From positions 1,061,784 through 1,125,783 of the forward strand of contig VYZB01000214.1 of the NCBI GenBank assembly GCA_013397455.1: a stretch of 64,000 nucleotides of DNA. Reading direction: 5' to 3'. Positions 12,979 to 26,073 of the stretch are shown in pieces (position 1 is the first letter of the stretch; each line of letters begins with the position of its first letter). This DNA is from Crotophaga sulcirostris (Eukaryota > Chordata > Aves > Cuculiformes > Crotophagidae). Position numbers and translations under genes: made by a program. The notes below the pieces were generated by a model that was given only the letters and a program-made list of their open reading frames with translations, was not told where the DNA came from and ran no database searches.

Positions 12979-13275
12979 TGTTCGATGGCCTTGAAAAGAA
13001 TCTTGTGTTTGTATTTTAAATACCAGAAGCCCAACATTTGCAGGGGCTGTTTATGTTCACGTGAAACTGGGGGCTGGGCTGCGTGACTGTGTTTGGATAA
13101 AGATGGTGTCAAACCTGTGGAGAACAGGACTCAGAATCAAACTCCATTTCAAATTTGTAACTTCGGGGGGACTAACATAAACTGGGTTTGTCTTCCAGGT
13201 GATTTTCTTATAAGGGGATGCCAAAAGCATCAAAGCTCGTTAAAAGGAGTTTGCCATTTTTTGTTTTCTTTCTGA

Positions 13276-13458
<183 letters not shown>

Positions 13459-14671
13459 TAAGGCTCCACACCCCTCTCTGGCTGGCGGGAAACAAGGCTT
13501 TGCGATGCTTTCATCTATCGCCAAGCTTCAGTCTCTCTTCAAATGATGGAAAATAGCAATGTCAGACAAATGACTTAAAAAAGAAATGCACTTCTCTGTT
13601 CTTCACTATTTCTTCATGTTTTTATAACTGTCACTGAGGAGCCTGGGGGATCAGCTGCCCTCTAGAGTTCTGGATTTCTCCAGACAGCAGAATTCCTGCT
13701 TGTGTTGTGCAATTCTGCATGTGCTGACTGCACACCCAGTGTGGTAGCACGCGGATGTGTTTCACTGAGCTTTTGCATTGGTTTGTAACAACCAGTCTTC
13801 AAAATAAAACAAACACAAGAGTGTAAATTATTTCTAGAGGCCACATTTATCTGTTAGATCATAGGTATTCATTGGTACCTCCTGGCAGAGGTGTCTGCAA
13901 CTGATTTTGTAGTGGTTTTGTAAGGCACCAGATGGGCTTTGCCTTCTCTTTAGTACAAAAATGGGGTGAAAACTTGAAATGGTGAAAACAAATTACAAAT
14001 TTGTCATCATTTAGTTGCTTGTCATCCATATGTAAATACTCCTCAGCGCCAAAACCCCACCCTGTTATTTGCAAAGGGATTCCCTTAAAAAAACCCTTCC
14101 TTCACTCTGTTTTCTGATTTCTGTACCAGTGCGGTTTCTCCAAGGCTGTTTTCCAGTGAAAAAAACTCTTAACTTCTTTGCAAACTGAAGCTGAAGGCCC
14201 AATTCATAAATGATTCAACAAACAATTTTAGTATTGCGTTTCCACAAGTTGTGCCAAGGATTATTTATAACAAAATTCTGTTTCCCCTAAGGCTTCTGTG
14301 AGCAGTTGGTCCTGTTTAGTTCTGTGTTTTATCCATCACCTTCGGAGGGCTGAAAAAATGCGATGGATGAAATTACAGGAAAATTGAGACAAAATACTAA
14401 AGCGAACCTTGGGGGCAAATTCCCTCACGTTGTAAATAGTAAGGGCACTTCAATGAACTTGTTCTGATTGGGTCTTGAGGACGGTGGTAATTACAGATTC
14501 CTGAGCTGAGTTAATTTTAGTTAAAAACGTCTTTTAGGGACCACAGCAGTGATGGCAGCTGTCATGCACAGAGTATGGCAGTGCTAATTGTGCAGTTCAG
14601 GAGAGCAGCTCTTTGGTTCCACTTCCAGTGGTCCTTCAGTCTGGAAGAGGGAACCCTTGTTAGGAAAAAAG

Positions 14672-15616
14672 GTGGTAAGATTTGACGGGTGGACTGTTGG
14701 GTGGATAAGGAATTGGTTGGATGGTCGCATTCAGAGAGTAGTGGTCAATGGCTCGATGTCCAGATGGAGACCCATGACAAATGGTGTCCCTCAAGGGTCC
14801 ATAGTTGGACCAGTGCTGATTAATGTTTTCATTGATGATGTAGACAGCGGGATCGAGTGCCCCCTCAGCAGGTTTGCAGATGACACCAAGCTGAGTGGGG
14901 TCACACCAGAAGGACAGGATGACATCCAGAGGGACCTGGACAAACTGGAGAAGTGGACCTGTGTGAACTTCATGGGGTACAACAAGGCCAAGTGCAAGGT
15001 CCTACACCTGGGTTGGGGCAATCGACAGTATCAATACAAGATCGGGGACGATGTGATCGAGAGCAGCCCTGAGGAGAAACACTTGGGGGTGCTGATTGAT
15101 GAGAAGCTTGACATGAGCTGGCAACGTGCGTTCACAGCCTGGAAAGCCAACCATGTCGTGGGCTGCATCCAAAGAAGTGTTGCCAGCAGGATGAGGGAGG
15201 GGATTCTGCCCCTCTGCTCCTCGAGACAGAGACCCAACCTGGATCCCTGCATTCAGTTCTGGAATTGCCAATGTAAGAGGGACATGGATCTGTTGGAACA
15301 GGTCCAGAGGAGGCTACGAAGATGATCCAAGGCCTGGAGCACCTCCTAGTCAAGGACAGGCTGAAAGAGTTGGGCTTGTTCAGCCTGGAGAAGAGAAGGC
15401 TCCAGGGAGATCTTAGAGCAGCCTCCAGTACTGAAAGGGGCTCCAAGAAAGCTGGGGAGGGGCTCTTGATCAGGGAGTGCAGGGATAGCACAAGAGGGAA
15501 AGGTTTTAAATAGGAACATGGAAGATTTGAATTAGATATTAGAAAGAAATACTTCATTATGAGAGTGGTGAGGCACTGGAACAGGTTGAACTCAAACCAT
15601 TCTATGATTCTATGAT
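14672..15616 (+). mobile_element. CR1 LINE with partial reverse transcriptase ORF
   Basis: This is the least decayed CR1 in the window by reading frame. A frame open from 14588 to 15325 enters the element near 14672. It encodes TVGWIRNWLDGRIQRVVVNG, the RT motif GVPQGSIVGPVL, the catalytic block [10 protein letters not shown] (the FADD version of YXDD), then [11 protein letters not shown] and a C-terminal region ending [11 protein letters not shown]. After a one-base frame break the [11 protein letters not shown] segment follows in another frame. About 170 bases of the 3' tail are deleted (gaacaggttg joins tcaaaccattc), yet the terminal ATTCTATG repeats remain. The endonuclease and N-terminal RT parts are missing, so it cannot be autonomous. 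Confidence 0.95.
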
Positions 15617-16228
15617 TTTTTTATTTGTTTATCATAATCTGTGAGCAGGGCTTGCAGTGCTTCTGGAGTCAAAACTATAGCCAGGAACCTTGCTGTCAAC
15701 TTTTGATTTAGAGAAAGGAATTTGTTTTATAAGTTTCCAGTGTCCTTAAATGAACTCCACTGTCATCTGACTGCACCACAGATTGGGAAAACTGCATTTA
15801 ATGGATTTTCTTACCCCCCTCCCCTTCATATTTGCTTTCACCACAGAACAGTAATGTTGGGGACTTGGTGTAATCGCTCATCAATCTATGTACCTGGCTG
15901 TCAACAGCTCATTTAAAGTTCTTTAAAGTGTCACTTACCTTGACTAATGCCGGCCTCGGTCCCCGTAGACACTGAGCATGCAGCCCTCGACCGGGGTTGT
16001 TCCTGCTGCCGAGTGCTGGAGGAGAACGATCCCTTGTGAGTGATCTGACCTGGTTCTATTTTGCCACATATTCCCTGGTGTTTTTTGAACTCTTTCCGTC
16101 CTAGCTGATTAAATAAAACCCTTAAATGCTTTTCTTAAAACAAGTCAAAGACAAGCAACACATAGCTGGATGAACTCTATGGAAGAGATTGGTGTCTTGG
16201 GACTAGGAATGAACCCTTCATCCATTTT

Positions 16229-16720
16229 TGGAGCCCTCAGAACAGGACGGACATGGAGCTGTTGGAGGGAGTCCAGAGGAGGCCACGGAGATGATCTGAG
16301 GACTGAAACAACTCCCGTGTGAGGGCAGGCTGAGACAGCTGGGGTTGTTCAGCCTGGAGAAGAGAAGGCTCTGGGGAGACCTTAGAGCAGCCTCCAAGTA
16401 CTGAAAGGGGCTCCAGGAAAGCTGGGGAGGGGCTCTTGATCAGGGAGTGCAGTGTCAGGATCAGGGGGAAGGGATTTCACCTGAAAGAGGGGAGATTTAG
16501 ATGAGATCTTAGGAAGAAATGTTTTGCTGTGAGGGTGGGGAGGCCCTGGCCCAGGTTTCCCAGAGAAGTGGTGGCTGCCCCATCCCTGGAGGTGTTCAAG
16601 GCCAGGTTGGATGGGGCTTGGAGCCCCCTGATCCAGTGGGAGGTGTCCCTGCCCATGGCAGGGGATTGGAACTTGATGGATTTTGATGTCCCTTCCAACC
16701 CAGACCATTCTGTGATTCTG
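16229..16720 (+). mobile_element. CR1 LINE fragment
   Basis: Starts at 'tggagccctcagaacagga' and continues to gattctgtg. It carries the frame break ggccacggagatgat and the ctccaagtactgaaagg variant. The minus-strand open frames here are mirror images of the repeat tail. Confidence 0.94.
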
Positions 16721-18930
16721 TGGTCACTGAGGAGCCTCAGTAGCTTTTGAGGAAATGCTCCAAGGCTGGGCCTGCACTGTGAGGTGTGGACATCTTTGTG
16801 ACCCCTGAAGTCCAGGGGGGCGCAGACGACATCGTTATCTTTCCGGTGACACTCAAGAAGTGTTTACGTTGGGTTGCTTTAGCCCAAGTGTCGCTCCAGG
16901 CATCACCCCGTTCTGCAGAGATCTTGGGAAGGATGGGATTTGGAAAAGCAGTTGTCTTCCATCCTTTGTGAAGTCCTCTCCATATTGTGTTAAGTTTATG
17001 CTGGAATAATTTTCTAGAGGCTCACTGTGCCTCCACTGTGTGCATCATTTGGCTCGGGCCAAATCACACGAGCACTGACACAGAGGACTCTGCTGTGCTG
17101 GGGCAGCACAGGAGGGCGTACACCTGATCCACCAGCCCCAAACCCACTGCTGGTGCCTCCAGGGAATCTCCTGACCCTGTTGCTAGGTTTGTGACAAACA
17201 GTACCTGATCGTTCAGTGACCACTTGCTTTACGATGTCCTGTTTAATTTGTAAGGCTTGAAAACAACGTTCACTTTGAGCAGTGAGATGTACCCATCCTT
17301 ATTCTCTGTTCAGAGAGTAATCAGAGACATCCTGTTGCAAAAATAACACAAGTAGGCCCGAACACAGCATGCACTAAACACCATCCATCATTCCAACCTG
17401 CCCACGTGTCCTGCTCCCCCCTCTGACCTCTCCAGTCTTGTTTGGAAATACAAACAGCTTGAGATGTTCCTGATACTTTGGCTTCAGGGCTGAACTCATT
17501 GAGAGTTTGCATTTTACATTAGAACAACAGTTGATGTCTTTTTTCCTGCTTGGAATTGTTTTGGTGTCATTGACGAGGAAAAATTTCACATGCCCACACA
17601 ATCTTAGATTCGGTGAAGCGGTGGCAGCTTTTCCTGCTTTCCTTTTGGATGCAATTTATTCCCTTGCTTTTAAGGTAGTGAATTTAATTTTCCTGCAGAT
17701 TTATTTAAATACATCTCTAGTATTATGTGCAGTGAGCTCAGCCTAGAGGGTGACAAGCGTCCTGCTCCGTTATGTTGTACAGTGACAGGTTTGATGCCCT
17801 CTACCCAGAACTGCACGCGCTCTCATTAGGGAGTGGCTGGTTTATGAACTTACAGTCCTGCTAGATCTGCTGTGCTAAGCACTCATAAAAACATTATTAG
17901 TTGTGCAGGAACAGTGTGTACTCTTAAAAAATATAATTCACCAAACAACATGTGCAAAAGAACTCATTCACAACCACGTAGACACCTTTCCATTCTGCTC
18001 CTGTTGTATCTTACAACTTTTTTCTCTGCCAGGTCCCTGGACCTTGGTCTTAGCAGGGGCTGTGGGGGCTGCTGGGAGTGGGGCTGGGGTCTGCCCATTG
18101 TGTTACCCCCGGGATTCGTGGCACCTGGGCTGTGGGGCATTGTACGGGCAGCATCGGAGGGTGGCTCCGTCTGGAAGCGACCCCAGGGGCAGCTCTGAGG
18201 TCAGACGTGGCCACTCCAACCTTTATCCAGTCCTGTCTCCAAAACCTGCAATATAAGCATAACATGCTATGGGATTTATTTATGTTCTCCTGATGCAAAA
18301 TATTTGCCTTCTCAATCTTGCTTTTCATTGCGCATTTAAGAAGTCGAAGTCTATTAACTTGGCAGAAGGTCGCAGAACACAGATTATGCCTTGGGTGCTT
18401 CAAAAGAGATAGATGGTCCTGTTACTTGGTAAATATTTATTCCTAGAATCCCATTAACCTCCCCACTTAGCAGTGCAGAAGGAGCTGTGCTCTGTAGATG
18501 AGCTTCCCACTTCTAATGAATACGTTTGATGATGATTGCAATTAACAGAGATAGTAACGCCTTTCCTACTTGTTGACATTTCAGTGTGGAGTGTTGGCTA
18601 TGGTCAGGTTAAACTGTGACTCTTGAAGAATCAGATCAAAATGAGCCTCTAAGCTAGGAATGTTTTCACTGATGGCTTATGTCTATAAATTGTAGTTAGA
18701 ATTGCAAATGTGTCTTGGACATTCATAAACTGATAGAAAATTGCAACACGTCTGTCTTCCCCTGGTGATTCATGAACACATTGCAGCTCAAGATTACTTC
18801 TACGTAAAGCTGAGTTTTCCACTCAGTTGCCTCTAGTCGACCTTCTACTACAAACCGTAGTGAAACCAGTCCATGCTGAGAATACGCGTGTGTGTATAAA
18901 ATAAATCCTCCCGTAATCACTGCTGGTACC

Positions 18931-19106
18931 TAGAATCATAGAATCATGGAATGGTTTGGATTGGAAGGGATCTTAAAGCCCATCCAGTTCCAACCCTCCT
19001 GCCATGGGCAGGGACACCTCCCACTGGATCAGAGTGCTCAAAGCCCCATCCAGGCTGGCCTTGAACACCTCCAGGGATGGAGCAGCCACCACTTCTTTGG
19101 GCAGTT
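18931..19106 (-). mobile_element. CR1 LINE fragment, 3' end
   Basis: The left edge is tagaatcatagaatcatgg. The piece breaks off in the complement of cccaaagaagtggtggctgc. Only the last 175 bases of the element are present. Confidence 0.93.
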
Positions 19107-19168
19107 ACCTGTGTGCATTGAGCTGGATTCTCTGCATGCTGACACTGATGTAGATCAGAAGCATTTCT

Positions 19169-19207
19169 ACTGGTGTGAGCGAAGCAACACTGGTGTGAGC
19201 AAGTGGA
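19169..19207 (+). repeat. 20-base direct repeat
   Basis: 'actggtgtgagcgaagcaac' is followed immediately by a partial second copy, actggtgtgagcaag. Confidence 0.65.
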
Positions 19208-19903
19208 AACCCACGTCCTCAGCTCGTGCTGAACCTGCAGGAAGTGTTTTGCCAGCCCCGCTCGCGGCCGGCAGTTTAACCCTCCCAAGAGTTCCAGGAT
19301 GACCACAGGTCCGATTCAGGGATCAGGCCCCTCTGAGCTGGCGGTTCTGCTCCCCTGGGTGGTCATTTCAGACAGGTTTCATTCTACTTCAGTTGAAACA
19401 AATCAAACCAAAACTCCATAAGGTGACGGTGCTGCAGGAATAATGGTTTGAAGGGATCAGATCCTCGTTCCCTGCAGGGAAACATTCCCATATTTTGTTT
19501 AGAAAATACCTTGTTTTCGAGGGGCTGCCCTGAGGCCTTTCTGAAAGATAAAGATGTTTCTTTTTGCAATGGGAGGCTTTCCTCTTGTTTAAACAGGACA
19601 CAATTCAAAGCAGACCCCAGCACCGCAGCCTTTTCAAGCAGTTTTTATCCTGCTTGTATTCAGGCTTTATTATTTGAAAACAAGTCAATACATTCCTACC
19701 CCACCACCATCCTCCTGCCTGTCTTTTTTTCCCCACTCTGTGTTTTCCAGAAGCTGTCATTAACTGTATTTGGTAAACAAGAAATTAAAAAGGCGGCTTT
19801 ATATTTTGGACATCTACAATTGTAGTTAAAAATGCAGTTCTTGCCTTTCGAACAGCGCAATATTTTTTGTTTTGTTCCTGGCACAGCCACGTCGTGGAGA
19901 GGT

Positions 19904-19928
19904 GGGAGCGGGGGGGAGGGGAGCAGGG
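19904..19928 (+). other. G-quadruplex motif
   Basis: GGG-AGC-GGGGGGG-A-GGGG-AGCA-GGG on the COX10 sense strand inside intron 5. Confidence 0.6.
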
Positions 19929-21792
19929 AAGAAACCTTGAGGCTAAAACAGAGTTTAATGAGAATAAAACCCACATCAAAGGATGGACTAATGGAATGAT
20001 ACAATGCTTACTGTGTCGCTCTCCCGAAGGGGATATGGATGACAGTACTTATATTTCAATTATCTCTTCGCTGCCTGCATGGGATGTTGATTAAATGGTT
20101 CGGAGGTATTAGGGTCCTTTTGTAGACTCCGCAGCAGAATGGTGATGCTGCACATTATCCTGCGATCAAAATGTGTATTAGCAGGAAATTATACAGCTCT
20201 AACTGCATAGATATTTTGTTTCTTTAGGCAATAAAGAGGGTTGCTTTAATAACTCTGACATTACATTCAGATTCGTTTCAGTTGAAGGAATTGCTGGCTC
20301 TCCAGCTTGTGCCTTCAGCTCCCTCCTCCTGCCCAGACCCAGCTCTGCTGCAGCTCCACAGAGACATTCCTTAGCAGGCAGCTCTGTTTGGTGAACACAA
20401 ATCCTACAGGAACACTTGACCCGTCACGCTTTGCTGCCTTTCGATCCAGCCGAGGGACCTTTACCGCCAAATTATTTACCTGAATCTTTAATTGCACATG
20501 GAACAGTTGATAAATCAAAGTGCATTGTACATTGCCCAGGCCAGGAACCATCCCAGATGCTCATGTACAAAGCCGGAGTCACGGTGCATTTGGCTAAAGA
20601 GCAGCTCCATCTGCTTGCAGGGAGCGCTGTGGAGCAGCGATACGGGCTCCTAATGGAGTTGTCTTATCACTTCATGTCAGCTCCTCGCCAGGGGGTAGAG
20701 CCCCCTGAGCTGGAGGCAGCCCAGCTATTGTACACTAATCCGACCATCTTTGTGTCTGATAGCAAGGGGCCTCTTGGACATCATTTGTAGACATTGACTC
20801 TTTTCTTTTTTAACTGACTGGTGATGAGTCATTTTCTTCAAAGGTGATGTTGAAGTGAGTTTTCCCGCTGCACTAACTAGCACAACTAAAGCTTCAAGCC
20901 CAAGCCTAACACAGTGTTCTCCTGGTGGCACTTCCTCCCATGTCTGTCAAACATTTCAGGTTGGTGTTTGTAAATTTTGGGTTAATGCGGTCAAAATCCC
21001 CACACTTTGTTCCCTGCAGGAGTATTGAACCTTATCTGGTTTAACCACAGCAGCGTCATTATTCAATGTGTGCCGAGCGTTGTAGGGAAGGTCGCCACTC
21101 AACAAGTCCATTATGGAGCTGCCTCTGATGGGAAGCTGCTACACCCTATGATCTGTTTACAGCGAATCTTGTTAGAGGTGCATTTCCTCCTGCAAAGGAC
21201 AGAGTTTATCAGGTCTTATACAAGTTATAACTTACACGTTATCAGCTTTGCGAGTGAGATATAAAAGAGGGTTTCCTTACAGTTTAATTAGCTGTGCTAA
21301 CACAGATGCTTGCTTTTTGACTGGAAAAGCTGCATTCCTGAGGCTGAGATATGTGGAGGACCTATTTGATATCTTCTATTTAAGTTTTGCTAGGGATGTA
21401 GAAACATAAGGAATATGATATAAATCATGCTGCAAAGGAGGGTGAGCCATGGCGACTCGTATTGCTGCCCACGTGTGACAGTGATTATGTTGTACTCACG
21501 CACTTTGATGGTACATGAAGGGGTTTTTCTGTTTTTTGAGTTTTTTTTCCACCAAACATTTTTAAAATACAACTCCAGATGCTGACTGAAGATAAACTAC
21601 CAAATCATAAACACAGAAATCCCCAAACACAACCATTCTCATCCTCTTCACCTCTCACGTGAGACATAGCACCGCTGTGGAGTGTTAAAATGACCTGAAT
21701 ACCAAACGCATGCTTGCAGTGCTGCAAAGGAACCTGCAGATCGCTGGGGAGGAACTGACTTCAGTTGCAGTGTGAGAGGCTCATCTGCACGA

Positions 21793-21840
21793 GTGCTCTT
21801 CCACTTCGTGATGTCCGTGCTCTTCCACTTCATGATGTCT
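21793..21840 (+). repeat. 24-base tandem duplication
   Basis: Two adjacent 24-base units beginning gtgctcttccacttc and differing at two positions (cgtgatgtcc versus catgatgtct). Confidence 0.9.
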
Positions 21841-21899
21841 GTGGCCTGGCCTGCCTTCCAGTACATCACTGCTGATCAAGGTCCAATGGGTCGGTGTCA

Positions 21900-22195
21900 G
21901 GAGGGTGGGGCTGGAGTCTGCTTAGTGGTGCCCAGCAACAGTACAAGAGGCAATGGACACAAACTAGAGCCCAGGAAGTTTCACCTGAACAAGAGGAAAA
22001 ACTTCTTCCCTGTATGGGTGACGGAGCACTGAGACAGGCTGCCCAGAGAAGGTGTGGAGTCTCCTTCTCTGGAGAGATCCAAATCCACCTGGGCACACTC
22101 CTGTGCATCTGCTCATGGTGACCCTGCTTTAGGAGGGGCGTTGGACTAGGTGAGCTCCAGAGGCCTCTTCCAAGCCCAGCCATTCTGGGATTCTG
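21900..22195 (+). mobile_element. CR1 LINE fragment of another subfamily
   Basis: The body differs from the common type. It has aatggacacaaactagagcc, ggctgcccagagaaggtgtg, gtctccttctctggagag and ggttggactaggtgagctcc-like steps, ending cattctgggattctg. The pattern is the CR1 type whose tail reads gtgaccctgcttta. It is more diverged, hence older, than the abundant copies. Confidence 0.85.
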
Positions 22196-23007
22196 ATGCA
22201 GACCATTGCTTCTTGTCCTGCTGTCTGTGGTGGTAGGGAATAACTTGGTTCCATCTCTGGGGTTGCTGCTGTCAATGTATTTGCAGTCAGTGGTCCTGTA
22301 CCCGGAGTGGGTACACTCTCTTTTCTCTTTTCTGCTTTTGAACAGGTTAATAAATATGCCAGAACATCAGTTTTCTCCCTCTTAAGAAGATTGAGAACTG
22401 ACCTGAGACTTCTTTACCCACTGCTTTCCACACGCTGGCTGAGGGTTCGGCAGAAGCCCCTATGAGATTGAATCACTGTAAATCAGGGAAGGATGTTCCT
22501 GGAGAGGCCGTACTCGCTGTCCTGTTTGTCTCGGGTCCCTGGTTCTGAAACAGAGAGAGGACTAGGATTCTGAATCAAATGAATGGATCACTTAACTGCA
22601 GTGCTGTAAGGCTGGGTTTGTTAGGTAGAAGAGGAGAATTTACTTTAAATATTATGGGGGACATTTTTCAGATTTACTACGGGTTTGTCTTGTAAGCACT
22701 TTAAAAAAATATTTACATTTCGTGACTGCAAGGAAGCTGTGAATGCGATCATTCACCCTTCAGTCCTGCCTAACAAAGCCGTACAATAGGGAGTGTGCAG
22801 ACACCTGGGGCTGCTCAGGGCTGCTCAGATCAACATCCTGGTGGGTACAGCAGGGCAATAAGAGCAGAAACAGAAAAATACAGGATCTTTTAATTTCTAA
22901 TCTTTTACTTCAAGCACAGGGATGAGGCCCAATTGGAGCTGCTGCTCAATATCAAAAGGTGGCATAAAGCCTTTTATTTCAGTCTCAATGCAGTGTTCGT
23001 GAACGTG

Positions 23008-23895
23008 GTGCAGATGACACCAAGCTGAGTGGGGCACTTGACATGCCAGAAGGCTGGGATGCCATCCAGAGGGACTTGGACAAGCTGGAGAAGTGCGTCC
23101 ATGTGAAGCTCTTGAGGTTCAAGAAGGCCAAGTGCAAGGTCCTACACCTGGGTTGAGGCAAACCTCAGTTTCAGTACAGAGTGGAGGACGATGTGATTGA
23201 GAGCAGCCCTGAGGAGAAGGACCTGGGAGTCCTGGTGGAAGAAAAGCTGGACATGAGCTGACAGTGTGTGCTCACAGCCCAGAAAGCCAACAATGTCCTG
23301 GGCTGCATCCAAAGCGGTGGGACCAGCAGGGGAGAGGGGGCAGAGATTCTGCCCCTCTGCTCTGCTCTGTTGAGACCCCACCTGGAGCCCTGTGTCCAGT
23401 TCTGGAGTCCTCAGCACAGGAAGGACCTGGAGCTGTTGGAGCCAGTGCAGAGGAGGCCACGGAGATGATCCAAGGGCTGGAGCACCTCCTGTATGAGGAC
23501 AGGCTGAGAGAACTGGGGTTGTTCAGCCTGGAGAAGAGAAGGCTCTGTGGAGACCTTAGAGCAGCCTCCCAGTACTGAAAGGGGCTCCAGGAAAGCTGGG
23601 GAGGGGCTCTTGATCAGGGAGTGCAGGGACAGGATGAGGGGGAACGGTTTTCAGCTGAAAAAAGGGAGATTGAGATGAGATCTTAGGAAGAAATGTTTTG
23701 CTGTGAGTGTGGGGAGGCCCTGGCCCAGGTTTCCCAGAGCAGTGGTGGCTGCCCCATCCCTGGAGATGTTCAAGGCCAGGTTGGATGGGGCTTTATCACC
23801 CTGATCCAGTGGGAAGTGCCCCTGCCCATGGCAGGGAGTTGGAACTGGGCGGGCTTTAAGATCCCTTCCAACCCAACCCATTCTGTGATTCTATG
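23008..23895 (+). mobile_element. CR1 LINE fragment with degenerate reverse transcriptase remnant
   Basis: Begins at the ADDTKLSG region of the RT (gcagatgacaccaagctgag) and runs to the 3' end gattctgtgattctatgg. The RT frame is broken early: there are stops at 'gggttgaggc' and 'gagctgacag' and an inserted 'gcacttgacatgcc'-type segment. The C-terminal frame ends VQRRPRR at the shared break, followed by [20 protein letters not shown] in another frame. Confidence 0.95.
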
Positions 23896-24778
23896 GTCTT
23901 CCACAGGTGTCCTGTGACTGAACATTAAGGAAAACCCAAGAACCTGCTGGTTGAGGCTTAATCCTGCCAAGCACCTGAATTCTATTTCTATCAGTGAGCT
24001 AAACTGGAGCTGTTTTAAGGGAAAAATTGTAGAGAAAGATCTTAATAAATATTCATTTATTCTCTCTCAGTCATGTAAGGAAGCTCAGGACTCCTGACAA
24101 GGGATGAAGGATGATGTATTTTAAAACTGAACTGTGAAAGTAAAATACACTTTTAATTGGGAATTCATTTTTCCCCATCGACTCTAAATACCGGAATCCA
24201 CGCTTGTCTATCATTTCCCACTGATAACTGACAGATGCCTTTAGGAAGTGCAAACAAATGGGAAGCTTTGTCGAGACTTCTGGGTTTTTTTCTTAATGAA
24301 TTCTTTAACTTTTCCTTCCTAGGTTAAGAAGCATCCACATTCTGTCAGCGTCTGGTATCTCATCCCCAAAAATGTGTTGCTGGAGCCGATCGGGCTCTAT
24401 GTGCACTACAAGTGTTGAATTTGATATCAAATCCCCTTTAACTGAGCGTAGCACAGTTTCTCAGATTGCCAGAATGCACTCGCTGCAGTTCTGCCTGCTG
24501 ATGGTTTTGTAACTGGCTTTTAGTGAACAGTGACAAAGGTGTTGATGATCTCAGACTGGACGCTACTTTTCCCAAAATGTGAAAAAAAAGTAGTGTGGAA
24601 AATAGTAGAAAAGTTCTAAACCCAACTTGTAGAACAAAGTGGGAGCTGAGGAGGAGCTCTGCTAAAAGGAGATGTGAGACTGGTTGGTGCTCCCAGAGAC
24701 CCTTCTGAGCTGGGTTAATGGGCAGCATTTAACCACACTTAAACCAGGAGCTCAACACCAGCATTGTGTCTCCACGAA

Positions 24779-24810
24779 GAGTTTAACACCTTTGGAGTTT
24801 AACACCTTTG
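24779..24810 (+). repeat. Perfect 16-base tandem duplication
   Basis: gagtttaacacctttg occurs twice back to back without mismatch, which suggests a young slippage event. Confidence 0.92.
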
Positions 24811-25707
24811 GGTTCTCCACAGGGCTCAGGCCCATCAGCACCGACCTGGGTGTGGTTTCCGATGACATCTGGACCATCACAGGGAAGGGGATGGGATTGG
24901 ATGAATGGTGTCTGAATCTCCCAAGGAATGTCAGACAGTGAGAATTTGGCATGTATGGAGTTCAGCAGTGAAGAAACACATAGAGCCACCTGGGTTTTGT
25001 CATGAACTTGCCTTCTGGCACTGAATTGCCAATCCGGCTCTGGCTTTGCTATCTAATAGACTCATTCAGAAGTGTAAATAAATACAGACAGGGATAAAAT
25101 ATCCCGTGACGGTGTCAATTCATTTCTCTCACAATGAAGAAACAACCCATGCATGGAGCCCAAGCCGCCCTGCCATGACTGTGCTTCACTGTTGTATAAA
25201 AGCGTCATCAACACTGCATTTTAGCCGAACTGGAGGCAGTCAACTCCCCTTACTCCTCAAGAATCTGAGCTGCAGATGTTCTGCCTCCCCTGTCAGAGCA
25301 AGGGGCTGTAAAACCATCATAAACAAACATGGCTTATTAAAAAGACTCATTTCATCTTGAAAGGGATACATCTCTCTTTTTTATGCTTGAGTAAATCAAA
25401 ATTGGCTTGATCGATTTTGCTGGAAGTTTCGACAAAGGAAGTGCTGAGACGGGAATGCTGAGAAGAGGCAGGGGGAATTCCAACTCCTCTGAAAACAGAG
25501 GAATCAGGAGTCCCACTCTCAGCACGGAGCTTTCTCCTAAACAGATCCTGCCCTCATTTTTACCAGCCTAACTCAACACAAATGACGCTGGGATCTGATC
25601 TTCACTGTTCATGGGTTCAGGAGTCTGCCTGGAGGACTGAGACCAAAGCAACCACGGGTCTGGGGTGAGACAGCTCAGCAAACCCTGGGGAGACTGGCAG
25701 TCAGAAA

Positions 25708-26073
25708 CACAGAATCATGAAATGATTTGTGTTGGAGAAGACGTCAACGCCCATCCAGTTTCAACCCCCTCTGCCATGGTCAGGGACACCTCCTGCTGGA
25801 TCAGGGTGCTCAGAGTCCCATCCAGGCTGGCCTTGAACACCTCTAGGGATGGGGCATTCACCACTGCTCTGGGCAACCTTGGCCTCCCCACCCTCACAGG
25901 AAAACATTTCTTCCCAAAATTTCATCTCAATCTCCCCTCTTTCAAATGAAAACCATTCCCCCTCATCCTGTCCCTGCACTCACTGATCAAGAGCCCCTCC
26001 CCAGTTTTCCTGGAGCCCCTTTAGGTACTAGTAGACTGCTCTAAGATCTCCCTGGAGCCTCCTCTTCTCTAGG
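25708..26073 (-). mobile_element. CR1 LINE fragment
   Basis: The left edge is cacagaatcatgaaatg. It reaches the complement of the LEKRRL-coding segment (ctggagcctcctcttctct). It has several small deletions, for example ctctgggcaaccttggcctcc, which lacks the usual 'ggccaggg'. Confidence 0.92.

Noticed and set aside
15132..15557. Minus-strand open frame of 141 codons overlapping the CR1 at 14672
   Set aside because: It is the antisense shadow of the CR1 RT and tail; the same antisense pattern recurs in other copies.
20416..20790. 124-codon open frame in COX10 intron 5
   Set aside because: No recognisable domain, no splice or promoter context and no repeat homology; compatible with chance.
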